From: RUG754 sp041856085
Lineage (GTDB): Bacteria > Bacillota > Clostridia > Peptostreptococcales > Anaerovoracaceae
Length of the DNA: 12,087 bases
Direction of reading: 5' to 3'
Assembly: GCA_041856085.1 (NCBI GenBank)
Contig: JBHAFL010000136.1
Span: 1 to 12,087, forward strand
The notes under the pieces were generated by a model, which was not told where the DNA came from, searched no databases, and was given only the letters and a program-made list of their open reading frames with translations. Below are positions 1 to 7,063 of the stretch, in pieces. Every line of letters begins with the position of its first letter. Position 1 is the stretch's first letter. Made by a program: the position numbers and the translations under genes.

Positions 1-1
1 A

Positions 2-946
2 CGACAGTATACTTCGGAAGATAATAAGACGCATTCAGAAGCAAAGAAAATCCATATTCTTGTTGGAAACTCACAAAAGGTACAAAATATTATCCAAGAA
101 GTTCTCAGTAATGATGGTGTAGTACTCACAAGAGCATGGGCGGCAGCTTTTGATTACATACAGGGTATTGATGAGGAGCAGGCCAAGTTGCTAAAAGGCA
201 TATATAACTCCTATTATACTTCTCCTATTCAACTGAGAGATGAAATTGCAGTACATAATAATGTGACGTGGGTAAGAGCGTTTCGTTTTATTTTTGGGCT
301 GTGGGAGAGCTACTTAAATGGATCTTTTATTGATATTATAGGTGCTCTAAAGTTATATAATTCTTTTGATGTTAGAAATCTAACACCCAAAATAGTGTTC
401 CAGATAAAAAAGCTTTCAGATATCGTTTTCAATGATGTTAACGAGAAAAGTTACACATGTAATGTTATCAAGAAATTGAATGTAGAGATTGAAAAACCGG
501 AGTTTAAAACCTTAAGAGAATCGGTTTTTGAACCAGGCTTTACTATCCCAATATTTGATGATCTTGATAGTGAAAAACTGATAACCGCAGTTACCAAACT
601 CTTATGGGGAACCTCATATAAACTATTCACCGAAGTCTTCTCGGAAAAAAGCAAATATATGACTGTCCATCAAGCCAAAGGGCTTGAATGGGATAAGGTA
701 ATCGTAAGCGTAACACCGAACAGGTTTGATATGATTGATATAGCTAATATGTATTCCAAACCGCAGTTAATAAATGAAAGTCCTTCCGACGAATTTACAA
801 GAATGTACTATGTTGCGTGTAGCCGAGCAAAGGAAGATTTGTACATACATATTTCCAGTGGATGCACAATAGAAGGACTCCAAACGGCCATAAAAGAATT
901 CATAGAGGAAACTGGAAAAGACATTGCGTATGAGTTCATTTCGTAA
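2..946 (+). CDS. UvrD-like superfamily 1 helicase, C-terminal part (partial at window start)
   Basis: The reading frame is open from the first bases of the window to the stop at 944-946, so this is the C-terminal 314 residues of a longer protein. Two hallmark SF1 helicase motifs are visible. Motif V, MTVHQAKGLEWDKVIV, begins at nt 659. Motif VI, YYVACSRAKEDLYIH, begins at nt 806 and carries the arginine finger. Walker A, the DExx box and the other N-terminal motifs must lie upstream of the window, so activity cannot be judged. The region before motif V is short and divergent, unlike the large 2B domain of housekeeping PcrA/UvrD. That compact layout resembles accessory helicases such as GajB of the Gabija defence system, which works with an OLD-family nuclease; this comparison is inference and no partner is visible. 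The gene is AT-rich compared with the chromosomal genes to the right, which suggests acquired DNA. It ends 66 bp before the insertion sequence. Confidence 0.8.
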   Translation, partial: RQYTSEDNKTHSEAKKIHILVGNSQKVQNIIQEVLSNDGVVLTRAWAAAFDYIQGIDEEQAKLLKGIYNSYYTSPIQLRDEIAVHNNVTWVRAFRFIFGLWESYLNGSFIDIIGALKLYNSFDVRNLTPKIVFQIKKLSDIVFNDVNEKSYTCNVIKKLNVEIEKPEFKTLRESVFEPGFTIPIFDDLDSEKLITAVTKLLWGTSYKLFTEVFSEKSKYMTVHQAKGLEWDKVIVSVTPNRFDMIDIANMYSKPQLINESPSDEFTRMYYVACSRAKEDLYIHISSGCTIEGLQTAIKEFIEETGKDIAYEFIS

Positions 947-1012
947 GGAAGCTGATTGCCAAATTTTATGATAATAATGCCGCTGAAAACATCTACAAAG
1001 AGGTCTCGTTAG
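947..1012. other. Short junction segment between helicase gene and insertion sequence
   Basis: This is 66 bp between the helicase stop codon and the left end of the insertion sequence. One forward frame, out of register with the helicase, is open across it and reads KLIAKFYDNNAAENIYKEVS before running into the insertion sequence. It could be the cut start or middle of a gene removed when the scar formed, but I do not recognise it. It shares no sequence with the right flank of the insertion sequence. Confidence 0.3.
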
Positions 1013-1038
1013 TTTGACAGTTAAATAAAGAAAAAAGT
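1013..1038 (+). repeat. Left terminal inverted repeat of the insertion sequence
   Basis: It pairs with the reverse complement of 2962-2987. The first 11 bases and the last 8 are identical to the right end and the 7 bases between them are mostly different. These ends are where the transposase would bind and cut. Confidence 0.8.
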
Positions 1039-1091
1039 GTTATGAGTCGTTGATATGTCTCGTTTTTTTATGTCAAATCTAAAAATAATGA

Positions 1092-1120
1092 TTGCGTTAT
1101 GTCGCGTTATGTGATATAAT
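1092..1120 (+). promoter_or_regulatory. Transposase promoter with extended -10 box
   Basis: A -35 box TTGCGT at 1092-1097 is followed by a 17-bp spacer and a perfect -10 box TATAAT at 1115-1120, preceded by TGA (extended -10). The 9-mer GCGTTATGT occurs twice in tandem (1094-1102 and 1104-1112), overlapping the -35 box and spacer. Its reverse complement recurs at 2889-2897 near the right end, so it may be a subterminal protein-binding site. Confidence 0.65.
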
Positions 1121-1149
1121 CGTAATAGTATCTTCCGGGAGGTTAAAAA

Positions 1150-2901
1150 ATGAGGCTATCACATTACACAGATAAAAAAGGAATTAAACGTTTCTATGTC
1201 ATTCAAACTAAATATGATGAAAATGGTAAAGAGCACTCCGTTACTGTTGAGAAACTCGGAACTGAAACCGAGATTCAAAATAAATATCACATGGACGCCC
1301 TTACCTGGGCGAAGCAACATGTTGCTGAACTAAACAAAAAAGAAAAAGAAGAAAAAAGTGATATCATCGTTAGTTTTCCTCAAGGTGAAATAATCGAAAA
1401 GGATTACCAATGCAAGTTTAATGTGGGATATCTTTTTCTAAAGAAGATTTACCATGAACTTAAGCTTAACCTAATTTGTAAACATATCTCTAAAGATTAC
1501 AAGTTCGACTACAATCTCTGCGGAATCCTTGAAAGTTTGATTTATGGTAGAATCATTCATCCTACCTCCAAAAAATCTACATTTGAGTTTTCTAAGACAT
1601 TGCTTGAAGCACCCGATTTTGAGCTACATGATGTATATAGAGCTTTAGACGTATTTTCTGAAGAGTTCTATTCGATTCAAACACAGCTATACAAAAACAG
1701 CTTTGCATTAGGAAAAAGGAAAACAGGCGTAATATACTATGACTGTACAAACTTCTTCTTCGAATGCGAGGAACCTGATGGCAAGGGAAAGCTTAGGCAG
1801 TACGGTAAAAGTAAAGAAAACAGACCACTTCCAATAGTTGAAATAGGTATGTTCATAGATTCAGAGGGAATACCTCTTGCTATGTGCATTCACCCGGGCA
1901 ATACCAACGAGCAGGCTACACTTAAGCCTATAGAAAAAAAGCTTCTTTCCGAGCATGGACTATCAAAGTTTGTTTTTTGCGCTGATGCAGGGCTGTCTTC
2001 AGCAGCGAATAAAAGATACAACTCCGTTCAGGACCGTTCATTTGTTGTTACTCAATCGATAAAAAAATTAAAGAAAGAATATCGAGAGTGGGCATTATCT
2101 CCTGAGGGGTGGTCACTTGCAGGTTCTACAGGCAGCAAGGACTACAGCAAAAAGTTCAATCTAAATGAGATTGACGAGGATAAATACTTTGAAAGAATCT
2201 TCTACAAGGAATGCTGGGTAGATCACGGTAATTTTGAAGAGAAGATTTTAGTTACATATTCCATAAAATACAAACGCTATCAAAGAAACATAAGGAATAC
2301 GCAGATAGCAAGAGCAGAAAAAGCCATTTCTGAGGGTGCTGCGAAGCTATCAAAAAAGACTGCACAGGACTTTAGAAGATTCATAGAAAAAATCTCAATT
2401 ACCGAGGATGGAGAGATTGCTGAAAAAACAAAAATATCGCTAAATCAAGATAGGATTGATGAAGAAGAAAAATATGACGGCTTTTATGCAGTCTGCACAG
2501 ACCTTGACGATGAAGTAGAAAACATCATTAAGATAAATAAATATCGCTGGAAAATTGAAGAATGTTTCAGAATCATGAAAACTGATTTCGAATCAAGACC
2601 TGTTTATGTGAGCAACCAAGGTAGGATAAAGGCTCATTTCCTAACCTGCTATCTATCGCTTGTGGTCTACAGATATTTGGAAAAGAGACTTGAAAACAAA
2701 TACACTACAAGCCAGATAATTGGGACTCTTAAGGATATGGAGATGGTAAAGATATCTGATACAGAATATATTCCTGCATATATGAGAAATGATATAACCG
2801 ACGCTCTGCATGAAATGGCAGGTTTCAGAACCGACTACAAAGTTACAACAAAGAAAAAAATAAATGAAATATTAAGAAAAAGCAAAAAACATAACGCATG
2901 A
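1150..2901 (+). CDS. IS1634-family DDE transposase
   Basis: This 583-residue protein is the transposase of the surrounding insertion sequence and would cut and join DNA at its ends by an RNase H-fold DDE mechanism. The proposed catalytic residues are Asp198 (in YYDCTNFFFE), Asp279 (in FCADAGLS) and Glu470, within the IS4-superfamily signature R-x3-E-x6-K (Arg466, Glu470, Lys477 in YRWKIEECFRIMK). About 190 residues separate the second Asp from the Glu, as expected for the large insertion domain of this group. The N-terminal region has the MRLSHYTDKKG-type opening typical of IS1634 transposases. The ATG at 1150 is preceded by GGAGG at 1138-1142 with a 7-base spacing and by a good promoter. There is no frameshift or internal stop, so the enzyme may be active. 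Its AT-rich codon use matches the left flank more than the chromosomal genes. Confidence 0.93.
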   Translation: MRLSHYTDKKGIKRFYVIQTKYDENGKEHSVTVEKLGTETEIQNKYHMDALTWAKQHVAELNKKEKEEKSDIIVSFPQGEIIEKDYQCKFNVGYLFLKKIYHELKLNLICKHISKDYKFDYNLCGILESLIYGRIIHPTSKKSTFEFSKTLLEAPDFELHDVYRALDVFSEEFYSIQTQLYKNSFALGKRKTGVIYYDCTNFFFECEEPDGKGKLRQYGKSKENRPLPIVEIGMFIDSEGIPLAMCIHPGNTNEQATLKPIEKKLLSEHGLSKFVFCADAGLSSAANKRYNSVQDRSFVVTQSIKKLKKEYREWALSPEGWSLAGSTGSKDYSKKFNLNEIDEDKYFERIFYKECWVDHGNFEEKILVTYSIKYKRYQRNIRNTQIARAEKAISEGAAKLSKKTAQDFRRFIEKISITEDGEIAEKTKISLNQDRIDEEEKYDGFYAVCTDLDDEVENIIKINKYRWKIEECFRIMKTDFESRPVYVSNQGRIKAHFLTCYLSLVVYRYLEKRLENKYTTSQIIGTLKDMEMVKISDTEYIPAYMRNDITDALHEMAGFRTDYKVTTKKKINEILRKSKKHNA

Positions 2902-2922
2902 CGCAAAAAAAATCGATAACAT

Positions 2923-2969
2923 AAAAGTCCCATCAACCATTGATACTCAGGGGTTTCAGGGACTTTTTT
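2923..2969 (+). terminator. Transposase terminator overlapping the right end of the insertion sequence
   Basis: AAAAGTCCC (2923-2931) pairs with GGGACTTTT (2959-2967), a 9-bp stem around a 27-base loop that continues into a run of six T. It begins 21 bp after the transposase stop. The 3' arm and T run lie inside the right inverted repeat, so terminator and transposon end share sequence. The long loop makes this a moderate call. Confidence 0.5.
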
Positions 2970-2987
2970 GCTAAACTAACTGTCAAA
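2962..2987 (-). repeat. Right terminal inverted repeat of the insertion sequence
   Basis: It is the reverse-complement partner of 1013-1038; TAACTGTCAAA (2977-2987) is the exact outer match. Immediately beyond it the integrase reading frame begins. Confidence 0.8.
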
Positions 2988-2992
2988 GACGG

Positions 2993-4120
2993 GTGTATGG
3001 CAAGCCTCAATTTGTTTATGCGTGGAAACTGGTCGCAACAACCGGGAAAAGAGATGGTATCTCACTCCGGGAAAAGGTCAAGGAAATCCGCAAAGACCTG
3101 GATGACGATATTGATACAGTCGGGAAGAAAATGACAGTCTGCCAACTCTATGCCAAGCAGAATAATCAGCGTAAAAACGTAAAGCCCAACACGGTTAAAG
3201 GGCGAGCGTATCTGATGAGCTTGCTGCAAGATGATCCGCTGGGCGCAAGGAGCATCGACAGCGTGAAACCATCTGACGCAAAAGAATGGGCGATCCGTAT
3301 GAGCGAAAAAGGGTTTTCTTTTCAGAGTATCAACAATTTCAAACGATCCTTAAAAGCGTCTTTTCAAATAGCGATTGAAGATGACTGCGTTAGGAAAAAT
3401 CCATTCAACTTCGTGCTCAATACCGTCATCGAGGACGACAGCAAGCCTAAACAGGCACTCACGCCGGAACAGGCCGACAGTCTGATTGACTTTATAGCGA
3501 ATGACCCTGTGTATCAAAGAAATGCGGACGAGATCATTGTCCTGATGGAAACCGGTTTGCGCGTTTCCAAACTTTGCGGGCTGACAACGGCGCTGGACTT
3601 CACCAATCGCCTGATCCTGGTTGACCATCAGCTACTCCGCGACGCAGACTTAGGCTACTACATCACAGAGCCAAAAACAAAATGCGGCAGCCGACAGGTG
3701 CCCATGACGGAAAGAGCGTATGACGCGCTACAACGAATCGTCAAAAGCCATGACCAGAATGCGACATTCACCGTGGACGGGTATAGCAACTTTCTGTTCC
3801 TCAAACAGGATGGGACGCCGCAGGTAGCCTGCAATGTGGAAACACTGGTAAAGAACATCGTGAAGAAGTACAACAAGGCGCACAAGGATGAGCCTTTGTT
3901 CAATGTTACCCCGCACACATTCCGCCACACATTCTGCACGCGAATGGCCAATGCAGGCATGAACCCGAAAGCCCTGCAGTACATCATGGGACATTCCAAT
4001 ATCACGATGATGCTGAACTATTATGCTCATGCTGATTTTAACTCGGCAAAGGCTGAAATGGAGCGTCTGGAGCAGAAACCCGTGCAGATTGCGGAGCAGA
4101 AAGAAGCTCTTGCGGCGTAG
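2993..4120 (+). CDS. int: Tn916-type tyrosine integrase, 5'-truncated by the insertion sequence
   Basis: This is a site-specific tyrosine recombinase of the Tn916/Tn1549 group, which excises and integrates conjugative elements. The frame opens at GTG 2993 with no convincing ribosome binding site; going upstream it stays open only to a stop at 2972 inside the insertion sequence. As I recall Tn916 Int (about 405 residues), similarity begins at GKPQFVYAWKLVAT, so about 33 residues, including part of the N-terminal arm-binding domain, are gone. The core and catalytic domains are complete: Arg190 (TGLRVSK), Lys230 (PKTKCGSRQVP), His308 and Arg311 (HTFRH), His334 (MGHSN) and nucleophile Tyr343 (NYYAHA). 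RVSKLCGLT where relatives have RISEFGGLT is a local divergence. Lacking its start, promoter and arm-binding face, the gene is probably non-functional, although a shortened protein from GTG cannot be excluded. No xis or conjugation genes remain in the window. Confidence 0.85.
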   Translation: MYGKPQFVYAWKLVATTGKRDGISLREKVKEIRKDLDDDIDTVGKKMTVCQLYAKQNNQRKNVKPNTVKGRAYLMSLLQDDPLGARSIDSVKPSDAKEWAIRMSEKGFSFQSINNFKRSLKASFQIAIEDDCVRKNPFNFVLNTVIEDDSKPKQALTPEQADSLIDFIANDPVYQRNADEIIVLMETGLRVSKLCGLTTALDFTNRLILVDHQLLRDADLGYYITEPKTKCGSRQVPMTERAYDALQRIVKSHDQNATFTVDGYSNFLFLKQDGTPQVACNVETLVKNIVKKYNKAHKDEPLFNVTPHTFRHTFCTRMANAGMNPKALQYIMGHSNITMMLNYYAHADFNSAKAEMERLEQKPVQIAEQKEALAA

Positions 4121-4143
4121 TAGTAAAATGCTCTTTTACTACT
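4119..4143. repeat. Inverted pair of DR2-like integrase arm sites
   Basis: AGTAGTAAAA (4119-4128) and TTTTACTACT (4134-4143) form a perfect 10-bp inverted repeat around a 5-base spacer, overlapping the last base pairs of the int stop codon. The half-site closely resembles the Tn916 arm-type DR2 site that I recall as AGTAGTAAATTC. A further TACTACTT follows at about 4150 in the same direction as the second arm. As RNA it would also fold into a hairpin, but no T run follows, so an arm site is the better reading. Confidence 0.5.
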
Positions 4144-4290
4144 TGCATACTACTTCTGAACGGAAAACCACGCGAGGATTTGCGGATACTTGCCTACTAT
4201 CTCCCCAAAAGTAAATGGCGGGAACGCCGTGTTTTCAAGGTATTGCCGTCATTTGCGAAGATATTATGAGGTTGTCCGGAATTGAATTGA

Positions 4291-4305
4291 TTTTTGAAGG
4301 AAAAA
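4291..4305. other. Candidate right end / attachment site of the integrative element
   Basis: TTTTTGAAGGAAAAA is a T5-N5-A5 sequence about 170 bp downstream of int. Tn916-like elements insert at T-rich/A-rich target pairs and end a similar distance beyond int. The left end of the element is not in the window, so no matching attL can be seen and the call is tentative. Confidence 0.25.
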
Positions 4306-4315
4306 CTGTAAGCTT

Positions 4316-4343
4316 ACGGCGAGGGGCATACCCTCGCCGTTTT
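4316..4343 (+). terminator. Strong rho-independent terminator
   Basis: ACGGCGAGGG (4316-4325) pairs perfectly with CCCTCGCCGT (4331-4340) around a 5-base loop and is followed by TTT. The GC-rich 10-bp stem makes this one of the clearest terminators in the window. No intact gene ends just before it. It either insulates the integrase region or is a leftover from a chromosomal gene lost when the element entered. Confidence 0.7.
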
Positions 4344-4353
4344 GTATAATTTC

Positions 4354-4422
4354 AAATGTGTCAAGCAAAATAGTGCAAATATGTCAAGCAAAATAGTGCA
4401 AATGTGTCAAGCAGATGGTATA
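4354..4422. repeat. 23-bp tandem repeat, two full and one partial copy
   Basis: Two adjacent 23-bp units (4354-4376, 4377-4399) differ at one base and share TGTCAAGCAAAATAGTGC. A third unit (4400-4422) keeps the first half exactly but diverges to TGTCAAGCAGATGGTATA. The divergent end creates TGGTATAAT, an extended -10 box at 4415-4423. Iterated sites like this are typical of transposon ends or regulator-binding arrays. I cannot assign the owner. Confidence 0.6.
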
Positions 4423-4450
4423 ATCGTTACAGAGTGAAATAGAAAGATTG

Positions 4451-4588
4451 GTGACAGAATACAACAAAACGAAGAAACAAGCGCCGATTAGAATGCCGGA
4501 CCTAAAAATAATAGTAACAGGAACACGGTATGGATATCGTAGAGAGGACGGGGTAATGGTTATACCTATCGGATGTTTGAAAGACTGA
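4451..4588 (+). pseudogene. Short gene remnant, C-terminal fragment of an unrecognised protein
   Basis: A 45-residue frame starts at GTG 4451 and ends at 4586-4588; the frame is open back to a stop at 4421. The product ends in RYGYRREDGVMVIPIGCLKD, a compact hydrophobic-charged ending that looks like the last strand of a folded domain rather than random translation. It faintly recalls the tails of DUF4143-type AAA ATPases, but this is weak. No ribosome binding site precedes the GTG convincingly. I read it as the tail of a gene truncated when the repeat-bearing element arrived, lying 54 bp before the ABC-F gene. Confidence 0.35.
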
Positions 4589-4642
4589 AGAAATGTAAGG
4601 ATAAGAAAATAATAAAAAGATAATATACCTTGGAGATATAAT

Positions 4643-6199
4643 ATGAGTATAATGACTGTAAAAAACCTGTCGCAGGGCTTCGGTGACAGGGCTATTTTTA
4701 ACGATGTATCATTCAGACTTCTAAAAGGCGAGCATATAGGACTTATCGGGGCAAACGGCGAGGGCAAGTCGACATTTATGAATATAATCACCGGTAAGCT
4801 CCAGCCTGACGAGGGAAATATTCAGTGGTCGAAGAATGCTAACGTCGGATATATGGATCAGCACGCGGTTTTGACCGCGGGCAAGAGCATAAGAGAAGCT
4901 CTCGCAGAGGCATTCGGACACCTTTTCGATATTGAAATAAAGCTGAACGCGCTATATGAGAATATGGTCGATGTCGGCGAGGAAAAAATGAACGAGATGA
5001 TGGAAGAAGCCGGCATTTTACAGGAGCTTCTGATGGCGCACGATTTCTATTCAATCGACGTGAAGATAGAAGAGGTCGCCGGAGCCTTGGGACTTTCCGA
5101 GCTCGGACTCGATACGGACGTTTCCGCGCTTTCGGGAGGGCAGAGAACTAAGATTCTGCTTGCGAAGCTCCTGCTTGCTAAGCCCGACGTGCTGCTTCTT
5201 GACGAACCTACCAACTACTTGGATAAGGAGCATATAGAATGGCTTAAACAATATCTTCAGAACTATGAAAACGCATTTATCTTGATAAGCCACGATATAC
5301 CGTTTCTAAACAGCGTGGTAAATATTATTTATCACATGCATAATCAGGGTCTTAAGCGCTATGCGGGTAATTACGATAAATTTATCGAAGTATATGAAAT
5401 GCAGCAGGCGCAGCAGGAAGCCGCATACAGGAGACAGCAGGCAGAAATAGCAGAGCTTAAGGATTTTGTCGCCAGAAACAAGAGCCGTGTAGCGACCCGA
5501 AATATGGCTATGTCGCGTCAGAAGAAGCTCGACAATATGGAGCTTATTTCAATGCCTGCGGAGGCGCCTCAGCCGGAGTTTGTTTTCAAGGAGAGTAAAA
5601 TCAGCGGCAAGGTCATATTCGAAACAAAGGACTTAGTTATCGGCTATGACGAGCCGCTTAGCAAACCGCTTAACCTATATATGGAGCGCAAGCAAAAAAT
5701 AATCATAGAGGGCGCTAACGGAATAGGCAAAACCACGCTTCTAAAGAGTCTTCTCGGTTTGATTCCGGCTATTTCCGGCGAATCGAAAAGGGGGGAATCT
5801 ATCGAGCTTGGATATTTTGAGCAGGAATCGACAAAGGACGGCAATAACAGCTGCATAGATGAAATCTGGGAAGAATTCCCGAGCCTTAACCAGTTTGAAG
5901 TGAGGCTGGCTCTCAGTAAATGCGGTCTTACGACTAAGCATATAGAGAGCAAGGTCAAGGTGCTTTCCGGCGGAGAGCAGGCTAAGGTGAGACTGTGCAA
6001 GCTGATAAACAGACCGTCTAATCTTTTGGTACTGGACGAGCCGACGAATCATCTTGACGTGGCTGCAAAAGCGGAGCTTAAGCGTGCTCTTAAGGAGTAT
6101 AAGGGAAGTATTTTGATGGTATGCCACGAGCCTGAGTTCTATAAAGGCTTGGCGACGGATATTTGGGATTTGTCGGAATGGACGACAAGGCTCGTATAG
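4643..6199 (+). CDS. ABC-F family ATPase (ribosome-associated)
   Basis: This 518-residue protein has two ATP-binding cassettes in one chain and no membrane segments, the architecture of ABC-F proteins, which act on the ribosome and not in transport. Cassette 1 has Walker A GANGEGKST (36-44), signature LSGGQ (163-167), Walker B with Asp187-Glu188 and the H-loop ISHD around His217. Cassette 2 has Walker A GANGIGKTT (357-365), signature LSGGEQ (441-446) and Walker B with Asp465-Glu466. Between them, roughly residues 240-320, is a charged helical linker rich in Gln, Arg and Lys, the part that enters the tRNA exit site in known members. All catalytic residues are present. ATG 4643 follows GGAG at 4632-4635 with 7-base spacing. 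I cannot say whether it belongs to a housekeeping translation-factor subgroup or an antibiotic-protection subgroup. Its location beside mobile DNA leaves that open, but its codon use matches the chromosomal neighbours. Confidence 0.93.
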   Translation: MSIMTVKNLSQGFGDRAIFNDVSFRLLKGEHIGLIGANGEGKSTFMNIITGKLQPDEGNIQWSKNANVGYMDQHAVLTAGKSIREALAEAFGHLFDIEIKLNALYENMVDVGEEKMNEMMEEAGILQELLMAHDFYSIDVKIEEVAGALGLSELGLDTDVSALSGGQRTKILLAKLLLAKPDVLLLDEPTNYLDKEHIEWLKQYLQNYENAFILISHDIPFLNSVVNIIYHMHNQGLKRYAGNYDKFIEVYEMQQAQQEAAYRRQQAEIAELKDFVARNKSRVATRNMAMSRQKKLDNMELISMPAEAPQPEFVFKESKISGKVIFETKDLVIGYDEPLSKPLNLYMERKQKIIIEGANGIGKTTLLKSLLGLIPAISGESKRGESIELGYFEQESTKDGNNSCIDEIWEEFPSLNQFEVRLALSKCGLTTKHIESKVKVLSGGEQAKVRLCKLINRPSNLLVLDEPTNHLDVAAKAELKRALKEYKGSILMVCHEPEFYKGLATDIWDLSEWTTRLV

Positions 6200-6257
6200 A
6201 GCGTATAGGCATCGAATGCGATATTATAGCTGATTTTTATTAGGGAAAGGGAATAAA

Positions 6258-6944
6258 ATGAAATTTGAAGAATTAAAAGACAGATTTCCGTTATATGTCA
6301 GGGTAAGAAATAATAAGGACATAGATATATATATTCAAGCGCAGAACGAGTCGCTCAAGGCATTAGGCTATACGGAGCACAGCTATGCGCACGTAGGCTT
6401 GGTTGCGGATAGGACAAGGTACATATTAGAAACGCTCGGAGCCGATGACCACAGTATAGACCTGGCACTGACGGCGGCATGGCTTCACGATATCGGTAAT
6501 ATTGTCAACAGAGTGGATCACAGCCAGAGCGGCGCGATGATGGCTTTTCAGATACTCGGCAGTATGGGAGTTCCTGCGGAAGATATCGCTCAGGTAATAT
6601 GTGCGATAGGAAATCATGACGAGGGAAACGGAGTTCCTATTAATAAGATATGCGCCGCTTTGATTTTGGCTGATAAGTCCGACGTAAGACGAACCAGAGT
6701 GCAGGAAAAGGACGAAAGCAAGTTTGATATTCACGACAGGGTTAATTATTCCGCCACTGAAACGGAGCTGAAGATAAATCAGGAGCACACAGGCATTAAG
6801 CTGAAGCTGCATATCGACACCCGCTACGGTGAGATAGGCGAATATTTCGAGATTTTTATGGAGCGTATGCTTCTTTGTAAGAGCGCCGCAAAGGGACTCG
6901 GCTTGGAATTTCACCTTATTATAAACGAAAACTCGCTTATGTAA
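6258..6944 (+). CDS. HD-domain phosphohydrolase
   Basis: This 228-residue cytoplasmic protein carries the HD-superfamily metal site: His45 (SYAHVGLVADRT), the His77-Asp78 doublet (AWLHDIGNI) and Asp139 (LILADKSD). His120 in GNHDEGNG is an additional conserved ligand position. HD proteins of this size hydrolyse phosphomonoesters or phosphodiesters of nucleotides, but the substrate cannot be read from the sequence. The C-terminal 80 residues, from about RRTRVQEKDESKFD, form an alpha/beta tail that is not part of the HD core. The start ATG 6258 is preceded by AAAGGGA about 6 bases upstream. It lies 58 bp after the ABC-F gene with no terminator seen between them, so the two are probably cotranscribed. 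A separate promoter lies downstream before gmk. Confidence 0.88.
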   Translation: MKFEELKDRFPLYVRVRNNKDIDIYIQAQNESLKALGYTEHSYAHVGLVADRTRYILETLGADDHSIDLALTAAWLHDIGNIVNRVDHSQSGAMMAFQILGSMGVPAEDIAQVICAIGNHDEGNGVPINKICAALILADKSDVRRTRVQEKDESKFDIHDRVNYSATETELKINQEHTGIKLKLHIDTRYGEIGEYFEIFMERMLLCKSAAKGLGLEFHLIINENSLM

Positions 6945-7002
6945 TTTTTAGAACGGCAGGTTTCCGTCCGACAACCATAACCGGCAGCGCTTGCATTTTT
7001 GC

Positions 7003-7031
7003 TTGCATAATGGTCATAGGTGTGGTAAAAT
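7003..7031 (+). promoter_or_regulatory. Promoter of the gmk-rpoZ operon
   Basis: A -35 box TTGCAT (7003-7008), a 17-bp spacer and an extended -10 box TGGTAAAAT (7023-7031) lie 33 bp before the gmk start. The -35 box sits in the second copy of a direct repeat, GCTTGCAT, at 6989-6996 and 7001-7008, 12 bp apart. Such spacing places both copies on nearly the same DNA face and could be a regulator site. Confidence 0.6.
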
Positions 7032-7063
7032 TATTTCTCGAACTGAAAAGCTGAGGAGTGAAA

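Larger units (their letters stand above)
1013..2987 (+). mobile_element. IS1634-like (IS4-superfamily) insertion sequence, complete
   Basis: The element is 1,975 bp, bounded by imperfect terminal inverted repeats at 1013-1038 and 2962-2987. The outer 11 bases (TTTGACAGTTA) and an inner block of 8 (AAAAAAGT) match exactly, and about 21 of 26 positions agree in total. It holds one full-length transposase gene. Size, end structure and transposase type fit the IS1634 family. The 8 bases outside each end (CTCGTTAG on the left, GACGGGTG on the right) are not repeats of each other, so there is no short target duplication. IS1634-family elements can make long, variable duplications, but no longer repeat between the flanks is visible either. 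The left flank is helicase-side DNA and the right flank is an integrase gene, so a deletion or inter-copy recombination is likely. Confidence 0.85.

Noticed and set aside
2940..3134. 64-codon frame at the right end of the insertion sequence
   Set aside because: It crosses the transposon boundary into the integrase gene in another frame; the integrase frame has clear homology.
4354..4422. CRISPR-like repeat array
   Set aside because: The units are directly adjacent with no spacers and only two and a half copies, so it is a simple tandem repeat.
6945..7054. Hydrophobic forward frame (ending GVVKLFLELKS) between the HD gene and gmk
   Set aside because: It has no ribosome binding site and overlaps a convincing gmk promoter, so it is better explained as a non-coding leader.
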